From Anoplopoma fimbria (taxonomy: Eukaryota; Chordata; Actinopteri; Perciformes; Anoplopomatidae): 64,000 bases of DNA. The DNA lies in the NCBI RefSeq assembly GCF_027596085.1, contig NC_072465.1, positions 17,252,207 to 17,316,206 of the forward strand. The letters are read 5' to 3'. Shown piece after piece: positions 46,925 to 60,125 of this stretch; the stretch's first letter is position 1; each line of letters begins with the position of its first letter. The notes below the pieces were generated by a model. That model saw nothing but the letters and a program-made list of their open reading frames with translations, was not told the DNA's origin and did not search any database. Both the position numbers and the translations under genes were made by a program.

Positions 46925-47579
46925 CTGGGAGGTCACAGATAGAGAGAAGTGTTATGTTTGTTCCCGTCTCTGCTCTCTCAGTGAATGTCTCCACAGATGG
47001 GATTATATTGAAAGGCAAACAGAAATTTGCAGAGCAATGAAAGTGCTTTAGAGGTACAAGGCCACATAAGGCACATAGCTAACTGTATTTGTTAAGAGTT
47101 TTTCATCATCCATCTTGTTATCAGTATGCCAGGGGTATTTTGCAGTTTACAAATGCACACTTTGTTGCTGCAAAGATTCATGTTATACACACAATATGCT
47201 GAATAGGTTCTACATATTAAATATGTTATCAAGGTGAATACACAAATGCAAAAAAGGTGTTGCAAATATGTTAAGACTATACACTGTAAGTAATCATTGC
47301 TGTTGACTTGTAGAGTTACTTCTGCATTAATAATGAAACAGATTTCGTGGTGATGGATTAAACATGGAATGATTAATGTAACAGGTTGCTCTACACACAT
47401 GAGGTAGGTGGTATATACAGTGTATACGGAGATGCTTATATTTGTATTGATTGTGATGATATCACAGTGACTATTTAAACTATGATATATGTAATTAACT
47501 GGTGAAGTGGATGCTTGAAGTTGTTAGGTTACTGCACTGGGATTTTCCTGGCACTAATATAGACCGATGTGAACGCTTT

Positions 47580-47800
47580 ATCAGAGTGACGGTCAGCAGG
47601 GAGAAACTGTTTTTGTGCCTCGTTGTTTTGGTGTAGAGTGTTATGCAGCACCTACCGGTTCAAACACGTTGTGTCCAGGATGTGATGGGTGTGCAGTGAT
47701 ACCTGCCCGTTTCCTGATGATGGACGAGCAGAGAAAAGACTGGATTGTGTCTTTGTTGGAAGTCCACTTTGGGAGATGGTGGAGCACAGAAACCTGAAGG
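47580..47800 (+). mobile_element. Non-LTR retrotransposon-like remnant
   Basis: Phrases such as agcagggagaaactgttttt, gtgcctcgttgttttggtgt, tgtccaggatgtgatgggt and gtgatacctgcccgtttcct follow the pattern of a frequent fish LINE-like repeat (disrupted from 'ctcttcctgtgccgtgttgtcctggtgcacagcgccctg'). The 60-codon frame inside it is therefore not treated as a gene. Confidence 0.45.
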
Positions 47801-50800
47801 ATTCCACAGCAGACACAATGTTGCTTATTGTTTATAACTTGCTTTCATATTGATAGATAGAACATTTTGTGTGCAATTACTGCACCTAACCAATTGAGAT
47901 AAATGAGATTCGGCTATCATACCTCTATATCTATATTTCATGTTGATAGTTTTACCACTTAAAAGTAGTAAAAACACTTGGAAATACTGGTACTTTAGCA
48001 TTTCTGTTTTATTACATGTAGAAAAGACAACACTAGTGAACAAATGACTTCATATGGAGTCTCTTTAGTTTTTAGGCATAATATTTTAGATTACATAAAG
48101 GTTCGTTTGCAGTTTAACTGTCCTGATGAATGATTTGATCTGTGTTGGCAGTAATAGCTGTACTTTCTCTTCATCCATTCAGTTTGGTTGTTTCTGTACA
48201 ATGTTTCAGCCCCTGGTATTTTTGGGTGACAGGATAAAATCTGGGTGAGCTATACTCATGGCACACTGCTGGCTTTCCCTTGTTATAAAGTTCCAGAAAG
48301 GCAAGTTGGTTATTTTAAATAAGGCAGCATTTGGTATTCACTGTCGGCAAAGGAGACAGTCATACTACCCTAAAACAACTAGAGGCAGCTTATTTACCTA
48401 AAATTAAGAGAAGGACAACACTGTTCAATTCAATTCTAATGTTGCTCATCGAGGTTAGACAAATACACACTTTGCTGGCATTTGACAAATCAGCAACCAT
48501 ACTGTTTTATTGTATTTTTTAAGTAACGCAATTACCTGTTTACAGTACCTTTACAGTAATGATGTTTACAGTAAAACAGTAAATTGAGCATTGGTTTCAT
48601 GAGGTGAAAATAAGGTGAAAGTAAGCAGACTGGTCTGGAACCTCTAAATATACCGTTTAGTATGACCAAGACTGTTCACATACTAAGATAAGGAGCATAA
48701 TTGTTTTGGTTTGTGCTGACATTCTGTTAAACCTACAGTATGGAAAATGTGCCTATAGCTATGCACTACTTTGCACACACTATTTGGCATGAAGCTGTCC
48801 AAGAATGAATTATTTACACACACCTGTGAATAAGATGTACTAGGCAAAATAAATTTCTTCAGTCAAGGACTGCATCACCCCTCCTGCCAGCAAAATATAG
48901 TTTCTGAGGGGTTTTCTTGTAGATAATCTCTCAGTGGAAAGGATCAAAAGCCTAGTAAGTCAGACCTCAAAGGTTTCATGAAAAACTGCTGTTATCACAT
49001 TAGGACTCGGACTTGATTTAACTTAACTAGAGGGGAATTAATTTAGTCAGGATAGATGAACCTTTAACAAACACAAGTTAACAAACCATGCCAACTTTTT
49101 GGAAGAGCCACACATAGATACCGACAGTATCACAATACGTTCCCAGTGATGTTTTTATTTCTAACCTCCTGAAACAGCCAAATATTTCTTATTGTAGCCA
49201 ATGATTATTGGCCTTTTCAACTGACCTATCTGGACACCAGTAAACCAATCACCTTGCTCAACTGCAAATATCATCAGTTTCATTGTTTTATTTTTTGTTT
49301 TTATATATCGTATTGTGGACTCTCTGGAAAGCAGTATTGCGAATGATTGGATTATCCTGGTGAAATAAAATAAATTAATTCAGTCATTAAGAACTTTACC
49401 GCTTTAGAAACTTGAATGGATGGATATAACAAATGTAACAATAAATGATAATAATCTGATCCACTCTGTGCTGAAAGGTCTCAAATAAACAGAGAGGTTA
49501 ATCAGGTTAAACAAGTGCTGGAGTAATTCCTCCTTTATCCGCGTCCTCCTCAGTAACAATGGTTTTGACTCCTTCAGATTGCAAAAATCACACATTGAGT
49601 TTCACACTAGGCCCCAGCTTTGGAAACAGCTTAACAGTGTGTGATGAGTTTCAGTGCCTGGTATGTACTGTAATGGACTGACAAAACATTCAGTAATATC
49701 CTGTCCGTGTCACATAATGTGGCTTCAGGCACATTGAACGAAAATGTCCACGCCAGTTACTGAGGCATCAACAGTTATAAAAAGCTCAGCCAAGTTACTT
49801 TCTTCAAGTTCAATGATGACGAGCTTAATGATTTATCACCTCTATTACTTTAATAGGGTCAAAAGAATATACAGGATTACGTGTTTTCTTTGTGTTTAGT
49901 TTTTACATGCATGGGCATAATGACAAAATTAATTTAAATGATGATCCCTATGAGGCTCAGTCATTTATTTTCATTTCCTAAAAAATATAGAATAGAGCTA
50001 CAAACCAGACATCTTTGGAGAGCCATTTCTGGGATCAATCCAACGAAATTAATAACATACATCAAATTTTCTCTAAACTCTTTAACTGATAATACTAATA
50101 ATCTTGAAATATCAGTGGGCTACAGTGTATGTTAAATATTAACAATTCCCTCAATAGAAGTAATAGATCAGTAGAACTTTGGCTAACCTTGGATGCTTGC
50201 AACCTGCGATGGGTAGTTGTTTTAATTTAATTTTACAGAATTAAGTTATTTTTCTCGACCTGTATTCAGTTAAGTTGAAACCCACTCACCCACCACCAAC
50301 CCCCGAGAAATAATAATTTTGTAAGATGCTCAAACTTATTACTCGAACAGGCCTTTAACTGGTGGGACACTGGTGCACTGGAGCAAACCCATCGAGACAC
50401 AGAGAGAAAACATGCACATCTCCACACAGACAGAACCCAGCCTTCTAGATTGGGTTCTAGTACTGCGTGTTCTTAAGGCTTTGCAACCCACTGCGACTGA
50501 GCCTGCATGCCACCCATCCCTGAAATGCTGCATACGATACTATTAGTGTATGTTATTCCGTGAAGTCCTTTTGTTGCCCATGTTAACGGTCATCTCCTTG
50601 TGTCTTAAATGAGAGAAGCAATAATCAATCATGTAAGCTTTCGTTAGTGGCTTCGACAGGTTTGTTGACAGAAAAGGTGGATATAAGATTTTCTGTTATG
50701 CTGATCTGTATTTGTCTTCCAAAAGCCCTGTTGTGGCTTGGGAGCCTGTTGCTATGACAACCACCATTTAATACCAGTAGTGTGTAGGAAGGCATAGAGA

Positions 50801-52174
50801 TATGGCTGAAAATTAGCAAACGGCTTTATGCATGTTTTATAATCTATTCATAATTTTCACGTATGTGTGTTTGTGTCAGGGTAATGAATAAAATGGGTTT
50901 TGAAGAGAAATACACACACAAAATAGCATTCATTCATGTATTGAGTAACTCTGGCTCATATCTTCCCATGATTAATTCAAGGATTATTATACTGTATATG
51001 CCTCAAACTGAATACTTTACTGCGGGTGCATTGAATACATACTTTTTCTTTCACTTACTCACTGAATTGCATATGTGGCTCATCCTTTTTATGGAGATAT
51101 GGTAGTGACCCACATCTCTCATGAGAATCAGCATCAGCCCAGTTCCTGTAAGTAACATATCAAATTAAATGATATGTTATTTTCATACAGGTTTGTACCT
51201 TTGAGGGGCATTTCAATTTGGACTTTTAAAAATTCTTTATTGATTCAAGACGAGTTAGTTTTTTACAAAGTAGTCAATAGTGATCATTAAACACGTGTCC
51301 ATAGAGTCAAAAGTAGAATAAAATGAATCATCGCATTACATTAGTAATTCTTAATAATAAAGAAGATTATCAACAGCAAAAATGAATTCAGAGACGAGCA
51401 GAAACTACATCCAATGTTATATATCTAAAATGATTCAACTTCACATTTTGTCATTTAATTAAGTAATTGTGTTTCAGAAAAAAAACCTCCATCACCATTT
51501 TTGCATTATTCTAATCACCTAAAGCTATATTTTTAACTGTAGATATAACAGTGTATAAGCCGTAATAGTTTTACATCAGTGGTAACCTGCAGCAATTAGG
51601 AAAAAGATTACCACTGTTTATCAAAAGTGGTTAAGTGTCAGTGCAGGCCCAAAGGCAGACCTCATAAACTCTGAAGCACAAGAGAACGCAGAGATAAATT
51701 ACCTTTCCACATGAGCAGAGAGACCACAGTAATAACAAGGATGTGAAACCTTTGAAGAACGTTAATTTATTTGTTTCTGCTTTGTCTCAAGAGCATGGGC
51801 CAATAAAAATGGACAAAACTAGTTTGTTACCATTGAATTGTACTCTTTTACTCTGTTAAGACTTTGAATTAAAAGTTGGGGACTCGGATTACACAAGATA
51901 TTTTACAATTTAGCTCATTTATCTTCACAATGAAGTGGATTGTTATGGACTGTTTGCTTTGACACAGATATCAGAGATACACCACCTGTTACGGGCTGAT
52001 CAACATTATGGACATCCGGTCTTGCTGTGTTGTGGTAGCTATGGTAACCTCAAAGAGCACCAAATGTTCTGCTTGAAGTGTGAGGGTATCATCTGTGACA
52101 CTGTGCCTCCTCCCTGTAGGCAAGAAAAACGGTAAAAATCCACATGACTTTTCCAACGATCGAAATGATTTAAT

Positions 52175-52265
52175 CTTAAAGGACCAATTCACCCAAATTC
52201 CCCAAAACGACACATTTCTGACATTAGCTAAAATTTTGGTTTTATTTGCTTTCTGAAATTTCTGC
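52175..52265 (+). repeat. Possible fish repeat fragment
   Basis: The text aaaggaccaattcacccaaa resembles a recurrent fish motif ('taaaggaccagttcacccaaatta'). It is short and diverged. Confidence 0.35.
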
Positions 52266-53216
52266 CATATTTCCAATAATGGGGGTGATTCAAAATGGCA
52301 TTTTCAGCCATTTTGAAATCTAAAATGTAACATATCTTACTAGAAACAGTGTCACTGTTCTAGTAATCCACAGAACACTGTCAGCAGTTTTACTAATAAA
52401 CTTGATCTCAGAACTTCTTCTACATAAATTAACTGTATTATAAGGCTGGTTTAGTTATGCATTCATTCATTCCCCAAAAATATTTCACAATTAAATTATA
52501 AATACATAAAAGGTGAGATATACGAAATTGGGATCATTTCCATTGCTTCTCAACGGCTCTTAACAAGAAGACCGCTGAGCCAATGGTTTGCAGCTCACGA
52601 TTCACTCATTCTCTCCTCAGGTAGACATTAATCCTCTATATTTTTACATAGCAAATTGAGGTTTGCTGCTATACTAATACTCCATAGGGCCTCATAGTTC
52701 TAAAATCCTTTGTGATATTTTAAATATTGTCTTATGAAGCACTTTTCTGTAGCTGAAACCTTCTTTTACATAATTTATTTTCTGATATAAAGTCATGATT
52801 TTATGTATTTTGATGTTTATGCAGTCACTTTTAGGATTGATTACGTGTTACAATGTAAAATTAGAATTGTTTTCTCAGGAAACCTTTTAAATTTCCTAAG
52901 AAACTGCTTTACTAGCCGTCAAGGTCTCCACTGATGCTTGTGAGAAGCATGACTTCAGCCCTTCAAAGGTTTCCACAGACCCCATGACTATTGGTTTTGG
53001 TTTCTATGACAACTAAGTTGAACTATACGTTGACTCATCTTTTACAAGCTTGAGAACATGAATGTGGAGAAAAATATTTTGGGCAGAATTGGATTTCAGG
53101 GCGAATCCTGCAATGGGAAAAAAAGAAAATAAATCATATTTTGTTAAAACATCGGTTGACCTAAAGACATTGTTTGGCCTATGTGATAACTTACCACTTT
53201 TTTAAATATATATATA

Positions 53217-53783
<567 letters not shown>

Positions 53784-56463
53784 CAAATGCTGGATTAACT
53801 AGATGCAGCCATGGTAACATAGGGATGAGCAGAGCATTGATAGTTTCAGAGAAGCACAGTGAGGTACTGCCTGCGAGCTTTGTGACGCAGATTCCATATT
53901 TGCGTATGCTTCTACTGTATGACAAACTAAAGAGCTTCCTTTTGGATAATTACAACTGATATAAATCATATTATGCTGAATATGCTGCATGGGGTATTGG
54001 AGGTACTGTTTTTATTGGGATGCACTGAGAAAGCTTTCTTTTTTAGGAGATATTATAATCTCGACTGAATTAAATGTCATAGAAAATTAGTTGAGTGATG
54101 GCTAATAAATTATGACATGTATAATCCTGCATATTCCGTCACCTTAACAGCAACAGTTACCAGTTTCTCATTTATAAGACAGCTGTGAGTGTTGAAGGTC
54201 AAAATTCCATGTGGACTTTCAAATGACAGTTTTAACTGACTTCATGGCACAGTTTATAATATTGAGATAAACAGATTAATTTAATTAGGACTGTGCCAAA
54301 TAAATGGCAACAGCAGATCTACTAAAGTATAGTGTACTCTGAGTCAAAGACCTAGGCATAAAAAGTTATTCTGACTACAAGACTCATTAAATCCTCTAAT
54401 ATGACTATACGGACTCTCCAACCACCAGAATGTTTTAATTTAAATTTAGCAATAATCATAATTTTGCAAATACTGCTGGAGTTTCAGAGATTTTTAAATC
54501 ATTCTTAAAGTTGCTTTAGCAAACCCTCGCCATGAGATTTTTTTGTGCAAAATCACTTTTATTATAGCTTCCTCTTTCATATGGAACTAAACAGTGCAGT
54601 ATCTATGTCCCTGTAGAGGCTGTTACTATGGTGACAGCGCACCAAAATGATTGATGTCAATTGCAAATGAGCTGTTGTTAGGGCATAGACATTGATTGTT
54701 AGAACATAAACACGTGAAATTGGAGTTTAGCCATATTTTGCAGAATTTGAAAAATTCTTCAATATACACTCATGAGGGTGGCCTGTAGTTCAGAGAAGAA
54801 ACTGGAGAGTTATGTCTTAATGCTGTCATGTTATGTCTATCGTTTATGGCTTGTGCTAGCCACATTTGAGCCTTTGGCAATATGTCAGAGCTGTCTCCGA
54901 AAATGGAGTTGCCTCACCTCTTATCCGAAGAATATTCAAATCTAGGGCGTACCTGAGCACTATTTTGGATTTTTATAAACTCCCCATCTCCTAACTGATT
55001 TTGAAGAATAAATGCTTTCATTCTACTTTAGCAAACTGTGTCACTGGGGGTATACTTCTATTTCCAAGTGTACTTTTACCTTTAAACAATTTCAAATTTA
55101 CCTGTCCCCATTAAAATTCAGGTTTCCCCATCCCAGGCTGACGTCTCAAAGACACTTTTAGACTTAAACTTAGAAACGCTATGATTGACTCCCTCCTGCA
55201 GCTGGGGATTTGAGGAGGATTATAAACTTCCTGCTCTAAAATAATGACAGTGATATAAGATATCCAGGACTCAGATTTTCGATACAGCACAACCTGTTTT
55301 GCAAAAACAACCAGAGCTCTAGTGAGCTTTGTGATACCGGGAGTAAGAAAAGAGAGAGTAGGTGTTTTTGTGGGTAGGTGGGGAGCAGGTTAAATATGCT
55401 CCACCACTCTCTTTCCTGTTATCCCAATGGCCTTTTTGCGGCATTACTCATTTTAGGAAGAGACACTCATGTTACATAAGCCAATGCTACAGAGTCTGCC
55501 TACCACATCCCACCATATCCTCTGTATACCTGTACATAATTGCAACGTGCTACTGATGGTCAGATAAGTTTTCTCTCTTGAAATGGTTCAGCTGCTGCAT
55601 GCACACAGAGGTCTCTGTAAAAATGTAAAATGTCTGCGGTAGCCAGGTAACTTTTGGAGATATTTAAGATAAATCTCAACCTAAAATAAATATTTCCTAT
55701 CTTCTCTACATCCCCAAAAATGACATTTTCACAGAAATGTTACAACAGAATGCACTAAGGCCCATGAACCATGATACCTGGACATTGAAGTCTAATCCAT
55801 AAATTACAGTCGAATCCATAAAACACACACACATACCTGGTCAGTGAAGAGGTTAAAGGTGGCAACTGCTCCAGGTGTGCATTAGGGTGTTAATGTTGTC
55901 TCTACCTTACTTCATCACCTCTCCAGGGGCGTAGCCATCACCTGAGGAGAAGAGACAATGTTGTTTTTCTACAGGTTCATTTCTATGTCATGCATCAAAT
56001 CTGAAGAAGGTATTATGCCCATGTATCATTAATATGGTTTGCTTAAATTACTGTCAGTACAAGCTGCATTGGAAATGCAATTTCATACCCTCCAAGCCGC
56101 CCTGGTTTCAGTTCATATTAGTACAGTTTGCAATCAATGTATGTTGGTTGTCTCTCCAACATATTGCATTTTTCCGTAGACCAGCAGGTATTATTATAAC
56201 TTACTTGTATTATGTAAGGTCAATCAGTGTCGGGGCAGTGTTTTCTACCTTCCTGCCCCCATGGTGCTGTGACTACTTATTGAATCTGTTCATCTTTTAT
56301 GATTTAACTTTCATTATAAAATATGCAAAACTTCTTAAAATCAAAGGGAACCACTAATGCTGATATTGAAAATCAGTGAGCAAACAAACCCATGACCACA
56401 TAGGCATCTGTCCTGTAAAAGAGATCTGTAGGAGCTTTTGAGTGTGCAAGGAATAATGAATAC

Positions 56464-56464
56464 G

Positions 56465-56503
<39 letters not shown>

Positions 56504-56504
56504 T
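56464..56504 (+). repeat. (GTT)n microsatellite
   Basis: About 13 GTT units. Confidence 0.97.
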
Positions 56505-56659
56505 GGAAACGAGATAAAATGCTCTTATTCTGGGATCAAATGGTGTTTTTACATTATAAGCACCAACTTCCGGAGGGAAAAATAAAACGTTGGACCCTGC
56601 TCATCACTGGTAAAAGTGCTAAAATGACGATACTATTATCAAAACATTTGCTGCACTGG

Positions 56660-56665
<6 letters not shown>

Positions 56666-56720
<55 letters not shown>
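56666..56720 (+). repeat. (CA)n microsatellite
   Basis: About 27 CA units, preceded by GCGCG. Confidence 0.98.
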
Positions 56721-56725
<5 letters not shown>

Positions 56726-56819
56726 TTGTAATGGTGCATGTCGCACACACTCTTCCCCTCCTTCCTGCATCATAGTCCGCTGTTACCATCACACGTTCAC
56801 GTAACACTCCGGTGAGCAC

Positions 56820-56924
56820 GCTGACTGTAACATCGGTGGAAGAAAAAGTGAAGCCCCGACAAGAAAATACTCAAATATTAGAGATAGCTGGATTATTGAT
56901 CATTACCATCTTACTTCATTGAAG
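56820..56924 (+). other. Possible 5' non-coding exon of an unidentified plus-strand gene
   Basis: The stretch ends in GAAG|gtaagt, a near-perfect donor, and has no long open frame. It follows a (CA)n tract and a slightly CpG-richer segment (56765-56840). In human the gene beyond the 3' end of MST1R is CAMKV, so a camkv first exon is conceivable. I found no coding exon of that kinase in the remaining 7 kb. The upstream edge is arbitrary. Confidence 0.25.
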
Positions 56925-59854
56925 GTAAGTGGACGCAATTTGCGTAATCTTTTGTTTACCAGCATAAGATTAAAGTGAAGAATGTCGAGGAATATTCTCT
57001 GAGCTTTATTCAATCAGTAATTGACGTCTGACTGAATGTAGGACTCATGATTGGTTTCGAAAACTTTTGCGACAATAAAACATTTTTGCTTAAAAAAAAA
57101 AACCAGACGTGCTCACGTGATTTTAAAAAGCCTGCAGGAGTTGTCTGCAACACCAATGTAACCTGGGCGATGCGCAAATAGCCTACTGTATGTGAACTGT
57201 CCAGCTGCCTGAGCTGTGAGGTTGTCAGTACGTTTACAGACTATAATCGGTCCCACCTGTTTTGCTGTTAGAGCCAAAGTTTAGGCGTATTTTTGTCCTC
57301 ATTGCGAGCCGCTCAACAAGTCCATTCACCATATGAGCTTTATAGTTCATAAAGACTTGCTCAAACTGCGCTTCGGATTTACATAAGGCATGCTGCTCAT
57401 GCACTCAGACTGCAGCACCTCTTCAGTTCACATTTTCAGTCTTACGGTCTCGCGGTGTCCCTGCCTCTTTGTCATCATTTGTCATCATTTCACGCCCAAA
57501 GAGCTTGTGATTGCAATACCCCACTTACTATGCCAATGCCAAGCCACTACTTCATACCCCCCCAGAAGGATGGAGGGCAATTTGCTCTGACAAGTCAGGA
57601 TATGAAGCTACCTGTCATCTTCTGAGTAAACCATAAAAAGAGAGACACAGAGAGGTCCTTCTTTGCAATGGCTCCAGTGTTGGGAATTTCAACATTGGGA
57701 AAAATGCACTTAGATCAATCACAGGGCATCACATAAATAGTGTAACATGCATGTAAACTGTGCAAAGAGTTTGGGAACACTGCTGCACTGCCAGTCAGAT
57801 GTGATGAGAAGGAATATTGTGTTAGAGAGACCAGTAAAACTTTAAAGGGGGGGTTTTGGACGCAATTTGATTTATGCTTATTTATGATTAGGCGAGATCT
57901 AATGTTCAAGAAAACTCGTTGAAAACCGATAGTGATAAAACCCATGATACACAATAAGCTGCTGAATGTTCTTCTGCTTTTCAGAAATACTGCCACACAC
58001 CTTTGTTTGCACCTTTGTCCAAGTGTCTATTTTTTCTCTTCCCCTTAGCCTTGATAGTTCGTTCTGAGAAACAGGAATACAATATCTAGAAGGTTTATTT
58101 GAATAGAGTTTCAGCCTTTAGTTTATGTTACAGGCTTCACAATAAATTCAGCCGTGGTATGTGTCATTGTGCATTCAGCTATAGATTATAAGTAAAAATG
58201 TAGCTGTCAGATAACTGGTTCACACAGCGTTTCCAGATTGACATAGTCAAATAAATGCAAAAACAATTATTTGTTATTATTAGTTTGGTTAGTATTCTGG
58301 ATTTTTTTGTAAACTGTGTTTGTGTTCAGATCAGTAAATGGAGTTTCAGCCACATGCAGTGTCAGTGGTCTTGGGCAGAGATGTCCATGAGTACGCAGAG
58401 AGCTATTCTGCACAGACAGTAACATGGTGCATACAGTAGCACTTGGTGACCATGGCAACAAAACAACATCAGAAGAAATTGGTCAGATGAGCCAGTGATG
58501 CCCAAGAAGAGATGAATGGTCGACTCAATGCATAGCACAGTCAAACACAAAGGACGACTGATTCATACCTCGTCGAAATGTTCCTTTCTTTTTGGACTTT
58601 TAGAGAAACCAACACATTTCTCTGCGTCTGCTCAAGTCTGATAAAATGTCCTTGAAAATCTGAAGTGTGAATGTGTTCTTTGTGTTCACAGCTAGAGAAT
58701 GCGACATTTAGGCCATAAATGAGACATTACAGGCTTTGAAATTTGGCTCAAACATCACCACCACCATCTGCCCTCTGTCACCGAGCCGTTCACTATGAAA
58801 AAGGCTTCTTCTGTGGCCAAATCCTCGGCTCTCTCTGGCCTGCTGCCACCGTCAGACATGACTTTGACTAACAAACCTTCTAAAATAGCAAAATAATGAT
58901 TATGTTATCAAACCGCATGTGTTGTAATGAAGCAAATAAAAAAGCACAACACTGCTACTCTTAGCTTACATCTTCATTTAGTGATCTAACAGATTATTTC
59001 AAGTTAATTGAGATGGACTGTGTCACCAAACTGCATTCAGAAGATGCTTGAGAAATTTCAGTTGACAGGCTACTTCATAAATATCCTCTTACACTCTTAC
59101 ACACACGGTTAACATTCCATGTTTCCACTTGCAGACTTACAAGTGCTACTCAGACAAACAACAAACAAACAAACAAACAACAAACTATAACAAGTCAACA
59201 GTAAACAAATGAGCAGCTACTTAAAGCCATATCGTCATCCGTGTTTCATCTCAGTTGCTTGGCACGCCTCAGAGTGTCAGTGAACCAAGCTAACTTTATG
59301 TTTTTCTAAAAGTTAAAAAGCAGTCTAGCTGTATTAGAGTAAGAAGCTTCATGGCAATTTGACACTGAATTGATTATGGAAGCTGGAAACTCTAAAAAAT
59401 TATAAAAAAAATTAATTTAATCATTTTTATGACCCTCTTGGACCCTCCGTCAGTTGCGACCGGCTGGCTGGCTATGTTAAAGAAGCACAGAGAAAATCAG
59501 ATAACAACACACACAGAGGGAGAGTGACTTTATTTTCTGCTCAGGTAAACATTTCTCCACTAGTTCTGGTTGTTTGCTGCTATATTATTGCGTTGATTTT
59601 CTAATAGAGAACCTTTAAGACATTCATCAAAATATGGCATAGCATCAATGTAATCCTGCTCTAAGTTAAGACTTTTAAAGTGTGAATTTTAGAATGGATT
59701 TTGCGCCTTTGTTAAGCCACTTGTAATGTTATTGAATGCCATTACTGTGAGCCAAATTGCATCATCCCTTCAGGAAAGATGGAGTCCAAGTATCTAAGAT
59801 GTTTTAAACATTGTGTAAAACAGACTAGTGTTTCAGATTTCTCATCAGAATGTT

Positions 59855-59985
59855 AAAATGGACAAAGACATAAGGCAAACATAGACATATAGTCAGGCAG
59901 GGTGCTATTCTCATTGGATAATTGGTTGAGCAGGATTTCAAATCTATTGGATAGTGGATCCAAAAGTTGGAGTTGTCAATGTCTG
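59855..59985 (+). repeat. Second copy of the repeat at 35165-35350
   Basis: Shared blocks are ggacaaagacataaggcaaa and caaatctattggatagtgga, about 65 nt apart here and about 144 nt apart in the other copy. Confidence 0.55.
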
Positions 59986-60039
59986 AGTGCCAGACCCTTA
60001 TATACAGTCTATGGCCAAACCCCATGCATCACAATAATA

Positions 60040-60125
60040 ATAATAACTTATAATAATAACTTTTTTCATATAGCAGCTTTGAAAACAGAGTTTACAAAGT
60101 GGTTGGCAGACAAAGCAGAAAAAGC
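60040..60125 (+). repeat. Possible fish repeat fragment
   Basis: The stretch catatagcagctttgaaaac followed by agagtttacaaagtg resembles the common 'tatatagcacctttcaaaacagagttacaaagtg' repeat. An (AAT)n tract precedes it. Confidence 0.4.

Larger units (their letters stand above)
46925..53216. other. Non-coding stretch with repeat remnants
   Basis: No exon set could be built. A LINE-like remnant lies at 47580-47800 and a second repeat-like segment at 52175-52265. The rest is unremarkable AT-rich sequence. Confidence 0.45.
53784..56819. other. Non-coding stretch with microsatellites
   Basis: This holds a (GTT)n tract and a (CA)n tract, listed separately, and a 31-nt stretch (55911-55941, minus) bounded by splice-like signals. 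No gene is supported. Confidence 0.45.

Noticed and set aside
47615..47797. 60-codon Cys-rich plus-strand frame
   Set aside because: It lies inside a LINE-like repeat remnant and is explained by it.
55911..55941. 31-nt minus-strand stretch between a good acceptor and donor, encoding GDGYAPGEVM
   Set aside because: Too short to judge, with no phase-compatible partner exon found; its end phase does not fit the unit at 46.9 kb.
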